Positions 17,652 through 26,846 of a stretch of DNA of 64,000 nt are shown piece by piece. This DNA comes from Leptospiraceae bacterium (lineage in GTDB: Bacteria; Spirochaetota; Leptospiria; Leptospirales; Leptospiraceae). The stretch's first letter is position 1. Every line of letters begins with the position of its first letter. Below the pieces are notes generated by a model, which worked only from the letters and a program-made list of their open reading frames with translations, did not search any database and was not told the origin of the DNA. Where the stretch lies: assembly GCA_024233865.1 (NCBI GenBank), contig JACKPA010000012.1, positions 124,001-188,000 on the forward strand. The letters run 5' to 3'. The position numbers were made by a program, and so were the translations under genes.

Positions 17652-17978
17652 ACTACCTATCCATAAAAACTACCTAATTTTATAGTGACATTCTTTTTGG
17701 TTATTTTTTTGTGTATAGTAAATTTATATGGATTATCAACTTATTTTAGGACTTGATGTTATCATTGAATCTTTTTTTCTAATATACCTCTTAATTCCAT
17801 GATTCTAAAGCCAATGCTTTGGAAAAAGAAAAATCCCTAAGTGTAACAACTTAGTTTTATCCTTTTTTGACTGAAGTAATCTTTTTTTCTCTACTAAAAA
17901 TAGTATCAATATGATAAATGCTTTAAACCATAAATATGTAAAAAAAAATAGGTTTATAAGGTGTTATTGGAGTATTGA
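17652..17978. other. Intergenic region between a divergent gene pair
   Basis: This 327-nt A+T-rich gap separates the minus-strand membrane-protein operon from asd. I see no gene with a credible ribosome binding site. A weak inverted repeat (CTAAGT at 17837-17842, ACTTAG at 17849-17854) is followed by a T-rich run and could be a terminator. Promoters for both directions must lie here, but none is distinctive. Confidence 0.5.
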
Positions 17979-19034
17979 ATGAAAAAGTGGAAAGTAGGTA
18001 TATTGGGTGCTACAGGTTCTGTTGGGCAAAGGTTTGTTCAATTGTTGGAAAACCATGAGTTTTTTGAAGTTACACATCTCGCAGCCTCAGACAAAAGCGC
18101 TGGAAATGTTTATGGTGATGTTATGGCTTCTAGATGGAAGGTTTCCAATAACATACCGGAATATGCAAAAAAAATTAAAGTTAGTAAATGCTCTCCTTCG
18201 GATACACCTGGGGTTAATCTCGTTTTTTCCGGTTTGGATAGCAGTATAGCCGGAGAAGTTGAGACGGAATACGCAAAAGCAGGGATTATGGTTATTTCCA
18301 ATTCCAAAAATCATCGAAATGATACGGATGTACCGATTCTTTCTGCGGAAGTAAATCCGGGGCATTTGGAAATTTTAAACTACCAAGCAACACCGGGTAA
18401 AATTATTACAAATTCAAACTGTACAATTATGGGAGTTACAATCACCCTTAAACCGATTTTTGAAAAATTTGGAATTGAATCCGTTGTTTTATTTTCGATG
18501 CAAGCTATTTCTGGAGCCGGTTATCCTGGGGTTCCCTCGTTAGATATTTTAGGAAATGTTGTTCCTCACATAGGCGGAGAAGAGGAAAAAGCTGAATTTG
18601 AACCTCTAAAATGCCTTGGAAAATTGGAAAACGGTCAAATTGTGCCGGCTGATTTTAAAATATCAGCTCATTGCAACAGGGTACCTGTTATAGACGGTCA
18701 TACTGTTTGTGTATCAATAAAACTAAAAAAACAAGCCACAATAGAAGAAATCAAAAAGGTGTGGAATGAGTTTGAAGGTGAACCACAAAAACTAAAGTTA
18801 CCTTCTGCTCCTGCAAAAGTGATAGATTATAGAGAAGAAATAGACAGACCACAACCAAGGCTTGATTTAATGAGTGGAAATGGAATGGCTACCACAGTTG
18901 GTAGATTACGAAAAGATACTGTATTGGATTTTAAATACGTGCTCTTAAGCCACAATACTATTCGGGGGGCGGCTGGAGCAGCAATCCTAAATGCTGAATT
19001 GATTTACAAAAAAGGATTAAATAAGGCAGGATAA
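17979..19034 (+). CDS. asd: Aspartate-semialdehyde dehydrogenase
   Basis: A 351-aa enzyme that reduces aspartyl phosphate to aspartate semialdehyde with NADPH, the branch point to lysine/diaminopimelate, threonine and methionine. The N-terminal 'GILGATGSVGQRF' (7-19) binds the dinucleotide. 'TNSNCTIMG' places the catalytic Cys at 148 and 'RVPVIDGH' the catalytic His at 241. The length and the SNCTxMG version of the active site resemble the archaeal/fungal-type Asd subfamily more than the E. coli type. GGAG lies about 9 nt before the ATG. The next gene starts 5 nt downstream. Confidence 0.95.
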   Translation: MKKWKVGILGATGSVGQRFVQLLENHEFFEVTHLAASDKSAGNVYGDVMASRWKVSNNIPEYAKKIKVSKCSPSDTPGVNLVFSGLDSSIAGEVETEYAKAGIMVISNSKNHRNDTDVPILSAEVNPGHLEILNYQATPGKIITNSNCTIMGVTITLKPIFEKFGIESVVLFSMQAISGAGYPGVPSLDILGNVVPHIGGEEEKAEFEPLKCLGKLENGQIVPADFKISAHCNRVPVIDGHTVCVSIKLKKQATIEEIKKVWNEFEGEPQKLKLPSAPAKVIDYREEIDRPQPRLDLMSGNGMATTVGRLRKDTVLDFKYVLLSHNTIRGAAGAAILNAELIYKKGLNKAG

Positions 19035-19039
19035 AGAAA

Positions 19040-20995
19040 TTGACAGAAGCCAATAAACAAGTCGTACAGGTAACGGATTATGCACAGGCTTTACAATCAG
19101 TGCAAGGTCTAGAGTCTAGAGGGGATTTTCAATTCAGAGGTGTTCATAAATTTTTCATGACAATTCATGAATGGACGGAGAAATACTCAACAAACAAAAC
19201 TCTTCCTACGGTTGAGCAGCTCATGAAAAATGTGGGGTTAGAAAAAGAGCAAGTAGACCTTTTTGTGAATGAAATATGTATTAAAAGAAACCCACCTCTT
19301 ATCAAAAAAATATCTACCATTGAGTACGTTCCCAATTCATCAGCAAAATCCGAAATATTGTCGAATTTATTGAAACCTATAACAGTATTTGCAAGACCAA
19401 CCGTTATTGATGCAGGTTCGGCACATCGGTATGTACTGGGTTGTAATGAATCATCAGCAGAGGCAATAAAAAATTGTATAAAAAATAATCGAGTTCCTTA
19501 CAAAGGGGACAAATTTCGAGATTTAATATTTTCAAAAATTAATTCCAATAAATTAAGTGATACCTATGCTTCTGCGGATATTGGAAATTTGTTTACTTGT
19601 CCCTACAATACAACCAAAGATCTTAAGCAAGAAACGATCAATATGCATTTGAAACCAGTATTAAAAAAGCTAATCGAAGATAAAACACTTTTGTTTTTTC
19701 GGAATGAAAACGCTTCCAAATCCGGTAATAAGTCGATATTTCTATACAATAATAAAGAAGAAATCGTTGAAAGAGTTGATATATACTTGCAGTATTTGAA
19801 AAAGAATATCGTCCCTTTACTTCAAAGGATTGGAGTTATATCCCAAATTTCAGAAGAGGAATATGCCGAGTTCAATACTCTAGCGGAAACTCTTCTAACC
19901 TATATGGATGAATCGTATGCCGATCAAAGGACAATGGTTGGAGAGTTGATTGTTTTGTATAAATTCTATGAGCAATTTACTGAAGATTCTGTTAAAAAGA
20001 ACGTTCGAGAAAAGTTAAACGAAGTATTGAGTTTATTGGAAAATGCCGGAAAAATGGTTGACATATCTGCCATTCGGATCAATGGAGAGCCACTTCCTCA
20101 AGAGATTGTGCCTCTTTTGATTTCCAATGAAAATATTTTACATGCTGAGTATGATGATAACAGGAATTATTATGAATTCATTCTCCATAAAAAGTGTGTA
20201 AAACAAGCAATTGCCCAAGCCAAGAAAGTCTATAATTCTACCGGTGTTGATACGGATGTTAGAATTTTAAATAAAATGAATGTTATGAAGCTCTTGGATA
20301 AGGACGAGCAAAAAGAGTTTATCGGTGTGGAATCTGAAAGTTTGTTTAAATACCTACCTTTTTTGGTAAGGATGTGGAGACGATTATTCGGAAATATTTT
20401 TGTAACAAAAGAAGAAGCCCAAGCCATTCGCGTTCAATTGGAAATGGAGCAAAAAAAGAGGATTATCGAATCCAAGCAGAAGGTTATTGAAAAAGAAAAG
20501 TCAAAACTTGCTGAGGAAAGAATCAAACGAAAAGAAACAACGGAAAAAGTGGAAAAAGAAGAAGCTATTTCCATGAGTAGCGAAAGCGGGGAAGGTATCA
20601 ACTTTGATGATGAAAAAGAGGTCAGAAACGTTCAGCAAAAAATAGCAACTATTCTTGATTACGCTTGGGATTCTAAAATACTGCCCGATAGGGAATATCT
20701 TTTGGAAAATTTAGGGAATTTGATGACCGAAAATCAACTGATATTTTTCCTTAAAAAGTTTTCGCAAAAAGATATTTTATCTTTTCAGATTAAATCAAAA
20801 TCGAATAACGTTACAAAATACAAATGGCCTATTTTGGTTAGCAGAAGTTACCTAAAAAGAAATGGGCAAAAATTATTGGATAACGCTAAAAAGCAAACTG
20901 ACGAGCAAAGGAAATCTCTAATGCCTGACCAGGATAAGTTTGATGTTTATAATTCCATAGAGGATTTTTTGAATAAAATTATTTATAAAATATAA
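19040..20995 (+). CDS. Unknown 651-aa protein with a charged coiled-coil segment
   Basis: It starts at TTG, 5 nt after the asd stop, so it is very probably co-transcribed. I do not recognise the family. The N-terminal 130 residues look like a helical regulatory domain. Residues about 465-515 are a highly charged coiled coil ('KRIIESKQKVIEKEKSKLAEERIKRK'). There are no signal peptide, membrane segments or catalytic motifs that I can name, so the protein is probably cytoplasmic. The C-terminal part after the coiled coil (about 530-651) looks like another small helical domain. Confidence 0.75.
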   Translation: MTEANKQVVQVTDYAQALQSVQGLESRGDFQFRGVHKFFMTIHEWTEKYSTNKTLPTVEQLMKNVGLEKEQVDLFVNEICIKRNPPLIKKISTIEYVPNSSAKSEILSNLLKPITVFARPTVIDAGSAHRYVLGCNESSAEAIKNCIKNNRVPYKGDKFRDLIFSKINSNKLSDTYASADIGNLFTCPYNTTKDLKQETINMHLKPVLKKLIEDKTLLFFRNENASKSGNKSIFLYNNKEEIVERVDIYLQYLKKNIVPLLQRIGVISQISEEEYAEFNTLAETLLTYMDESYADQRTMVGELIVLYKFYEQFTEDSVKKNVREKLNEVLSLLENAGKMVDISAIRINGEPLPQEIVPLLISNENILHAEYDDNRNYYEFILHKKCVKQAIAQAKKVYNSTGVDTDVRILNKMNVMKLLDKDEQKEFIGVESESLFKYLPFLVRMWRRLFGNIFVTKEEAQAIRVQLEMEQKKRIIESKQKVIEKEKSKLAEERIKRKETTEKVEKEEAISMSSESGEGINFDDEKEVRNVQQKIATILDYAWDSKILPDREYLLENLGNLMTENQLIFFLKKFSQKDILSFQIKSKSNNVTKYKWPILVSRSYLKRNGQKLLDNAKKQTDEQRKSLMPDQDKFDVYNSIEDFLNKIIYKI

Positions 20996-21002
20996 AACCT
21001 GA

Positions 21003-22166
21003 TTATTTTTTTAGCATATATAGGGTAATTACTATTAGAGGGATATTTTTGCTTAATACTCCAAAAGGGTGAATCCAATAGCGTGGTGCTAAAAAACTAA
21101 GGATCAAAGTATATATTCCGACAAAAAGTAGCTGAAATACTAGAATAAAGCTTCGGTATTTTTTTGAGAATGTTGCAAATCCTAATACAATGTCAACAAA
21201 GCTACCTAACAAAATAAATATTACGGACGTATTATAGTTTGCACCAATCTCTTTCATTAAAGAATAGCTTTGCTCCCAAGAAATTAGAGAGCTAATACCC
21301 GACCAAACCCAAACATATATAACGGTAAGTAGTGCAAATAAGTCAAGAAATGTAGTTCCGGCTTTTAAATCATTCGGGTTTATTTTGGAGCTTGTTTTTT
21401 CAAACATAGGTTTATAATCATGAGTGGAGATAGTTTGAATCATTTTTAACATCTCTCGATTGAAAATCCCAATCGATATTTTGGGAAATATTCGAAAAAG
21501 GAAAGTGAGTAAAAAATTGGAAATGGGAATAAATAAACCCTTATGCCCTTTGATGGCAGAAAGCAAATCCTCTAAAGATTCCGGCTCTGACAAAGCAAAA
21601 ACTTGTTTTGGGTAGTTGTTGAAATTTTCTACTGTGTCTTGTAGTAGGGTTGTTAGTTGCTCTATGTGAATACTTGGAAGAGAACATTTGAGAACTGGAA
21701 TTATTGGAAGGTGTGCTAACTCGGTAAAAAACTGCGTACTTTTTCCATTTTGACCGATCACAATTCCCGGATAAATTACGATAGTTTGTTCTTGTTTCAA
21801 CAAAAAATCGTCTACAATTTTTTTGGATTTTAAAAATTCTGTGGGTGGAACATCTTTTTCAGCTCCAATGGCTGAAATATTAATAATCTTTATATGTTTT
21901 TTTACACAAGTTGAAAACAGGCTTAAGGGTGTTTTGGTTTGGATACGTTCAAAATCACCTTCAATAATTCCTATGGCATTAATTACTAAATCTATATCTT
22001 TAAGGACATATTCCCAGTCATTTTCCTTTGAGAAGTCCACGAATTTCCAATTGCCATAACTTTCCAAACGTTGCCTACTAGCAAGAGTTATATTGTGTAT
22101 GGAAACTAATTTATGAAAAACACTATTTCCGATAAATCCGGTAGCACCTAAAATAAGTATATTCAT
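21003..22166 (-). CDS. SDR-family NAD(P)-binding protein fused to a DoxX-like membrane domain
   Basis: A 387-aa two-part protein. Residues 1-240 are an atypical short-chain dehydrogenase with 'ILILGATGFIGNSVF' as the Rossmann loop, followed by 'DLVINAIGIIEGDFERI'. Residues about 275-387 contain four hydrophobic helices of the DoxX-like type ('LFALLTVIYVWVWSGISSLIS', 'VIFILLGSFVDIVLGFATF'). This fusion is known in several bacteria. The substrate is unknown, and a membrane quinone or lipid is plausible. It is separated by 1 nt from the upstream DUF2269 gene. Confidence 0.78.
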   Translation of the reverse strand: MNILILGATGFIGNSVFHKLVSIHNITLASRQRLESYGNWKFVDFSKENDWEYVLKDIDLVINAIGIIEGDFERIQTKTPLSLFSTCVKKHIKIINISAIGAEKDVPPTEFLKSKKIVDDFLLKQEQTIVIYPGIVIGQNGKSTQFFTELAHLPIIPVLKCSLPSIHIEQLTTLLQDTVENFNNYPKQVFALSEPESLEDLLSAIKGHKGLFIPISNFLLTFLFRIFPKISIGIFNREMLKMIQTISTHDYKPMFEKTSSKINPNDLKAGTTFLDLFALLTVIYVWVWSGISSLISWEQSYSLMKEIGANYNTSVIFILLGSFVDIVLGFATFSKKYRSFILVFQLLFVGIYTLILSFLAPRYWIHPFGVLSKNIPLIVITLYMLKK

Positions 22167-22167
22167 C

Positions 22168-22656
22168 TTATAGAAACGCCTTATAAACCATTAAATAATA
22201 AAGGTACAAAGAAGCTGCAAAAGAAGGTATTCCTAGATAAAACCAAAAATTCATTAGTTTATGAAATTCGGGAGTAATTTCGTTTTTCTCTTCAATGATT
22301 TCACTTAATTTATTTTGAATAAAGACAGTTCTTATCCAAAGAACAAAAACAACAAAGCTGATAGAGAGTACTATCCAAAACCACCTGGTGTACTGATATC
22401 CGATCATGTAAGATAAAACAACTCCCGTTATCAATTGAATGATTACGGATGGTGTTGTAAAAATTTTATCTGCAAAAATTACCAATTTTAAAACGTGCTT
22501 TAGAGTTTCGATAGAATTAGAAGTTTTATAGGTGAAGTATAAATAGAAGGCACTTCCAAAACCGGTTCCAATCATTAATGTTGCACTTAGAATATGGATT
22601 AATTTAAAAAACGGATAGTTCATAATTTCATTTTTAAACCTTATAACCAAATACAA
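22168..22656 (-). CDS. DUF2269 family integral membrane protein
   Basis: A small four-helix membrane protein with 'FKLIHILSATLMIGTGFGSAFYLYF' in its first helix and 'TRWFWIVLSISFVVFVLW' in the third, as in DUF2269. The start may be 11 codons further in (ATG at 22623), which puts the first helix directly at the N-terminus. It is 1 nt from the SDR-DoxX gene, so the two products probably work together in the inner membrane. The 65-nt gap to the divergent symporter gene must contain both promoters. Confidence 0.75.
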   Translation of the reverse strand: MYLVIRFKNEIMNYPFFKLIHILSATLMIGTGFGSAFYLYFTYKTSNSIETLKHVLKLVIFADKIFTTPSVIIQLITGVVLSYMIGYQYTRWFWIVLSISFVVFVLWIRTVFIQNKLSEIIEEKNEITPEFHKLMNFWFYLGIPSFAASLYLYYLMVYKAFL

Positions 22657-22721
22657 AACCTATTTTGTCAATGACAATTTTTATAGTAAGAAATTTAAAG
22701 TTAAAATAGGTCTATCTAAAA

Positions 22722-23639
22722 ATGAATCAATTAACCTATCGTTTAACCTCTGCTTTCCCTTTTTTGCTAATTTTTGCGTCTCTGCTTTCTTTATTTTATC
22801 CTGGTTTGTTTACTTGGTTTCGTGGAACGTCTATTACAATTGGTTTAGGAATCATTATGCTTGGAATGGGAATTACTCTAAAACTAGAAGATTTTAAAAG
22901 AATCTATTTGTATCCATCCAATGTCCTTCTGGGAATTGGATTGCAATACACCGCAATGCCAATAAGCGGTTGGACAATTGCCCATATTTTTAATTTACCT
23001 CCGGAATTTGCTACCGGTATTATATTGGTTTCTTGTTGTCCCGGAGGAACTGCTTCCAATGTTATCACCTACATAGCCAAAGCTGATGTTGCGTTGTCCG
23101 TTACCATGACTTCTTTTTCCACAATATTTGCCGTTGTGCTTACTCCCATTCTTACCTCTTTTTTGGCTGATAGCACGATTGCGGTGAATGGGTGGGGTTT
23201 GTTCTATAGTACTCTGAATGTTGTAATTGTTCCGATAGTTTGTGGAGTTTTGCTAAATCAATTTTTTCCAAAAGTCACTACCTTTTTGATGCCTGCTTCA
23301 CCTGCTGTAGCGGTTTTTATGATAGTTCTGATTGTAGCGTCTATTATAGGAAGTTCCAGCGCTATCATATTGGAGCATGGATTGCAATTGATCGCTGCCG
23401 TTATGAGCCTCCATGTTTCCGGTTTTTTCTTGGGTTACGTGATTAGCAAAATGGTAATCAAAGACAAAATTGTATCTAGAACCATTTCTATCGAAGTAGG
23501 GATGCAAAATTCCGGTTTGGGAGTTGTCCTTGCCAAAGAGAATTTTACAAGTCCTATGGTTGCTGTTCCTTCCGCTATTTCCAGTTTGTTCCATTCTATA
23601 ATTGGTAGCATACTTTCCGGTATATGGCGAAGAAACTAA
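22722..23639 (+). CDS. Bile acid:sodium symporter family (BASS) transporter
   Basis: A 305-aa protein with about ten hydrophobic helices. The family marks are 'VSCCPGGTASNVITYIAKADVALSVTMTS' (first discontinuous helix) and 'SIEVGMQNSGLGVVLA' (second crossing). Bacterial members carry organic anions such as pantoate or 2-oxo acids with sodium, and the substrate cannot be read here. It is transcribed alone, divergent from the DUF2269 operon. Confidence 0.88.
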   Translation: MNQLTYRLTSAFPFLLIFASLLSLFYPGLFTWFRGTSITIGLGIIMLGMGITLKLEDFKRIYLYPSNVLLGIGLQYTAMPISGWTIAHIFNLPPEFATGIILVSCCPGGTASNVITYIAKADVALSVTMTSFSTIFAVVLTPILTSFLADSTIAVNGWGLFYSTLNVVIVPIVCGVLLNQFFPKVTTFLMPASPAVAVFMIVLIVASIIGSSSAIILEHGLQLIAAVMSLHVSGFFLGYVISKMVIKDKIVSRTISIEVGMQNSGLGVVLAKENFTSPMVAVPSAISSLFHSIIGSILSGIWRRN

Positions 23640-23665
23640 AATTTATGCTTTACTACTTAACGTCA

Positions 23666-23692
23666 TATACCTTAAACCACCTCCAAGGTATA
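23666..23692. repeat. Inverted repeat after the BASS gene
   Basis: TATACCTT and AAGGTATA form an 8-bp stem with an 11-nt loop, 27 nt after the BASS stop. No T-run follows, so a role as terminator is uncertain. The rest of the 258-nt gap to the hydrolase gene shows nothing recognisable. Confidence 0.35.
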
Positions 23693-23897
23693 CTCGCATT
23701 TTGAACAAATAATTGTAGCCTTGAGCACGCGGGAGAATCTTTATTTAAAGTGCAGTTTGTTTCTATTTCGTTTGAAATTACCGAAAGCTTTTTCGTGGGC
23801 TATTTTCGGGAGAGAACTCTAATGATATTTTTTTGCCGAGTTATTCCACAAAATATCGTTTACAATTCCATTTAATTAATTCTTCTTGTAAGTAAGT

Positions 23898-24671
23898 ATG
23901 AATAAGTCTCAAGATGTTCAAATTATGAAAGGAGCAGAATCCGAATTTAAATATTCTCAGGATCAAATTGGAATTTTGTTACTTCATGGTTTCTTGGGAA
24001 ATCCAGCAGAAATGAAATATGTTGGTGAAAAATTATTTGAGATAGGTTATACTATATCCATACCTCGATATCCAGGACATGGTACATCTCTTAAAGAAAT
24101 GATAAAAACTTCGACATCGGATTGGGTGATTTTTGCAAGAGAGTCTTTAATCGAATTACAGTCTAAATGTAAAATAGTTTATATTGTTGGGTTGTCTATG
24201 GGAGGGTTAATAACATTATTATTGGCAAAAGAATTTAATATAAAAAAAATTGTTCTAATGTCAGTTCCGACTGCAATTCCTAGCAAAATAATATATTTTG
24301 TTCCTTTTCTCAGTAGATTTATTAAGATATTACCTAAACCCAAATCGAATAAGGGGATTAACTCACCAGAAGCACGAGATAAACACGTTTGTTATGATGA
24401 TGGACTACCTGTAAGACAGACTTGGGAACTCCATTGTTTAATAAAAAAGACAATAAAAAGTTTATCAGAAGTTTATTCCGAGACTTTGATTATGCAGTCT
24501 ACTGGTGATGAGGTGATTCCGAAAAACTCAGCTGACCTACTATATTCAAATTTAGGAAGTAAAAAAAAACAGATTATTTGGTTTCAGAAAAGTAATCATG
24601 TAATATCTGTAGATTATGATAAAGACCAAGTAGCGAAAGAAATAATAGATTTTTTTGGTATGAATAGTTGA
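23898..24671 (+). CDS. Alpha/beta hydrolase (carboxylesterase, Est30-like)
   Basis: A 257-aa cytoplasmic esterase/lipase. 'GILLLHGFLGNPAEM' is the oxyanion region, 'GLSMGG' carries Ser100, 'STGDEVIP' Asp204 and 'KSNHVISVD' His234, completing the triad. The spacing fits Est30/monoglyceride-lipase enzymes (about 250 aa). The 160 nt downstream contain a 21-nt repeat (24688-24708) and the promoter of the next operon. Confidence 0.85.
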   Translation: MNKSQDVQIMKGAESEFKYSQDQIGILLLHGFLGNPAEMKYVGEKLFEIGYTISIPRYPGHGTSLKEMIKTSTSDWVIFARESLIELQSKCKIVYIVGLSMGGLITLLLAKEFNIKKIVLMSVPTAIPSKIIYFVPFLSRFIKILPKPKSNKGINSPEARDKHVCYDDGLPVRQTWELHCLIKKTIKSLSEVYSETLIMQSTGDEVIPKNSADLLYSNLGSKKKQIIWFQKSNHVISVDYDKDQVAKEIIDFFGMNS

Positions 24672-24687
24672 TAAAACTTATTCCAAT

Positions 24688-24708
24688 ACGGATTTATAAG
24701 TATTGAGA
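24688..24708. repeat. 21-nt direct repeat flanking the porin/cytochrome operon, left copy
   Basis: ACGGATTTATAAGTATTGAGA occurs here and again without change at 27135-27155, followed in both cases by an A/T-rich tail with CATTTTTT. The pair brackets the FadL-like, cytochrome and lipoprotein genes, as a mobilised segment or duplicated regulatory sequence would. Confidence 0.7.
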
Positions 24709-24763
24709 AATCATCATTTTTTAATTTATGGATCACTATAACATAATTACCGATTTTTTATTC

Positions 24764-24819
24764 TTGACACTTTTCCTACCTGATTTTTACTGACATTGTT
24801 GATAATGATTCTCAATATC
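24764..24819 (+). promoter_or_regulatory. Promoter with a Fur-box-like operator
   Basis: TTGACA (24764-24769), a 16-nt spacer and TTTACT (24786-24791) form a sigma-70-like promoter. Just after it, GATAATGATTCTCAATATC (24801-24819) matches the 19-bp Fur consensus at 16 positions and would cover the transcription start. Iron-dependent repression of the downstream FadL-like/cytochrome operon is therefore likely. Other Fur-family regulators (PerR, Zur) bind similar sites. Confidence 0.65.
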
Positions 24820-24830
24820 AAAATTTTAGA

Positions 24831-26369
24831 ATGATTATAAAAAGTAATACGTGTATGAAAGTAAAATACTATCTTATCTATTTTCTTGCGTTATCTATTT
24901 CTTTGTATTCACAGAAAAAGGAAGAAAAGAAAAAAGATGTCTCTAAAAAATGGGACGATAAGAGCGAGGTTTTAAGATGGAAAAAAAAATATAAACTAAA
25001 TAATTATTTGATAATTGGAAGTTTTGTTCTTTTGCCTTTTTCCATACATGCTTTCCATGGATTGTTTTTACCAGCTTATGGATCAAGGCAAGCCGGTATG
25101 GGCGGAGCTTTTCAAGCGGTAGGAGGTTCTGTTATGGATTTGGAATCAAATCCGTCTCACCTCAGTACGTTATCCAATCAGATTTTCGAGTTTGGAGGAG
25201 CAATCAACAAAGCAAAGATTTCCTATGAGGATAACTTTTTGGATTTAAACAATACGGAAAGACTGTATTCGAATCAGGCAGATATAGCTCCTATAGCTCC
25301 ATTGCCATACATAGGTTTTGCCACTCCCTTATCCAAAAAGATCGGGTTCGGATTTGCATTGTATGCACAAGGGGGAGGTGGTGGGGAATTTAAAGGTTTA
25401 CTCAGAAATGTTCCGAATGGAAAGACTTTGGATGAATATTTTGGATTTCCTGTTCCTGGAGGTAAATCATACAGAATCAAAGAAGACGTAGTGTTTCGAC
25501 TTATGAATTTAAAAGCAACACCGGGAATGGGAATAGATTTTGGTCCTTGGGGAATAGGTATCGGCTTGGATTTTGTTTATAGTCAAATGGAAATTCAGCG
25601 TCATAACAAAGATTTGACTGATGCCTATATTGTTCCTGGAGGTTTTTCTTATCGAAGTGATCCGTCTTACGGTTTTGGCGGAAAGCTGGGAGTGTTTTTT
25701 AAACTTTCTACAAATTGGAAACTCGCTTACTCTTTTACAACAAGAAACACAATGAATTTCAATGGGGATATTCGTGTTGATTCTTTAGACCCAATCCGAT
25801 ACAACTTTATAGAAGTTTCTCGAACCATGCAATGGCCGGAAAGGCATAGTTTTGGAATATCCTATCATAAAAATTCATTTATCTTTGCTTTAGATATTAG
25901 ATATATACCTTGGAGCCAAACGTTTAGAAGTAATAAATTTACGTTAGAATATCCGTTTATCCAAACACCATTTGGGAATGACGTTAATACAATCTTATTT
26001 CGTATGAACTGGCGAGATCAAAACATTTTTGCTTTGGGAATTGAATACGTCTTAGGGAGGTTTATTTTAAGGACAGGCTATAATTACGGAAGAACACCCC
26101 TCACTTCTTTTGGTTCTAATCCGATGTTGGGAAGCTCTATGGAGCACCACGCATCTATAGGAATGGGCTATATCTTTCAAAAAATAGCTTTTAATTTTGC
26201 TTTGGAGAAGGGTTTTCCAAAAAAAATAATTGGTTCTAATTTGGGAGATTGGTCAATCGGTCATGCGATATTTTATAGGGATGGTATTTGGCTTTATAGC
26301 TTTAGCCACTCAAAAACAACTGAAGTGACAACATTATATTTTGGTATTTCAATAAATTGGGAGAAATAA
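24831..26369 (+). CDS. OmpP1/FadL-type outer-membrane transporter
   Basis: About 500 aa. The best start may be ATG 24855, which begins with a signal-like segment. The diagnostic part is 'AYGSRQAGMGGAFQAVGGSVMDLESNPSHLS' (about residues 84-114), the N-terminal hatch of FadL-family barrels, followed by many amphipathic strands and ending in an aromatic-rich strand 'TLYFGISINWEK'. FadL proteins take up fatty acids or other hydrophobic molecules. It has two hydrophobic segments before the hatch, with a lysine-rich linker between them, which is unusual. It is preceded by a Fur-like box and followed directly by a cytochrome gene. Confidence 0.8.
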   Translation: MIIKSNTCMKVKYYLIYFLALSISLYSQKKEEKKKDVSKKWDDKSEVLRWKKKYKLNNYLIIGSFVLLPFSIHAFHGLFLPAYGSRQAGMGGAFQAVGGSVMDLESNPSHLSTLSNQIFEFGGAINKAKISYEDNFLDLNNTERLYSNQADIAPIAPLPYIGFATPLSKKIGFGFALYAQGGGGGEFKGLLRNVPNGKTLDEYFGFPVPGGKSYRIKEDVVFRLMNLKATPGMGIDFGPWGIGIGLDFVYSQMEIQRHNKDLTDAYIVPGGFSYRSDPSYGFGGKLGVFFKLSTNWKLAYSFTTRNTMNFNGDIRVDSLDPIRYNFIEVSRTMQWPERHSFGISYHKNSFIFALDIRYIPWSQTFRSNKFTLEYPFIQTPFGNDVNTILFRMNWRDQNIFALGIEYVLGRFILRTGYNYGRTPLTSFGSNPMLGSSMEHHASIGMGYIFQKIAFNFALEKGFPKKIIGSNLGDWSIGHAIFYRDGIWLYSFSHSKTTEVTTLYFGISINWEK

Positions 26370-26371
26370 AA

Positions 26372-26845
26372 ATGAAAAATAAAATTACATTAACTGTTAG
26401 CATAGTTTCTATCCTTTTGTGGATTGGTTCCATAAGCGTTTTTTTGTATTACTTTTTAAAGGGAAAAACAATTGAGTCCGATGACAAAAGAACTGCTGTT
26501 GTTTTGAATAATAGTGAAAAAGACTTAGTGCTTAGAGAAATGAGAACTTTATTGCTATCTGTAAATGGAATTGTTAAGGGTCTGGGAGAAGAGAACTATC
26601 CGCAAGCAGAAGAATGGGCAAAAAAGGCAGGTATGGGATTGGTTTACAGTATCGAAGTACAAGAAAGAACCATCATAGCTAAGCTACCTATCGAAATGAA
26701 AGAATTAGGACTATCCACTCATAGAGATTTTGATCATTTGGCAGGCACCATAGCTCAAAAACAACCTATTCCTGTAATCTTAAAAGAACTTGGTCAGCTC
26801 ACAAGTAAGTGTATTGTTTGCCATAACATGTACAAAGTGAAATGA
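26372..26845 (+). CDS. Membrane-anchored monohaem cytochrome c (c'-like)
   Basis: 157 aa from the ATG at 26372, which has GGGAG 8 nt upstream and lies 2 nt after the porin stop. An N-terminal hydrophobic helix (about 4-28) anchors or exports the protein. The haem-binding CxxCH is close to the C-terminus (Cys147, Cys150, His151), preceded by a helical bundle with 'MRTLLLSVNGIVKGL', as in class II cytochromes c'. It probably acts in the periplasm in electron transfer or as a gas or haem sensor. It shares the porin promoter and hence the Fur-like box. Confidence 0.75.
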   Translation: MKNKITLTVSIVSILLWIGSISVFLYYFLKGKTIESDDKRTAVVLNNSEKDLVLREMRTLLLSVNGIVKGLGEENYPQAEEWAKKAGMGLVYSIEVQERTIIAKLPIEMKELGLSTHRDFDHLAGTIAQKQPIPVILKELGQLTSKCIVCHNMYKVK

Positions 26846-26846
26846 A

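Noticed and set aside
23298..23594. 98-codon minus-strand reading frame
   Set aside because: It lies opposite the BASS transporter gene and has no signals of its own.
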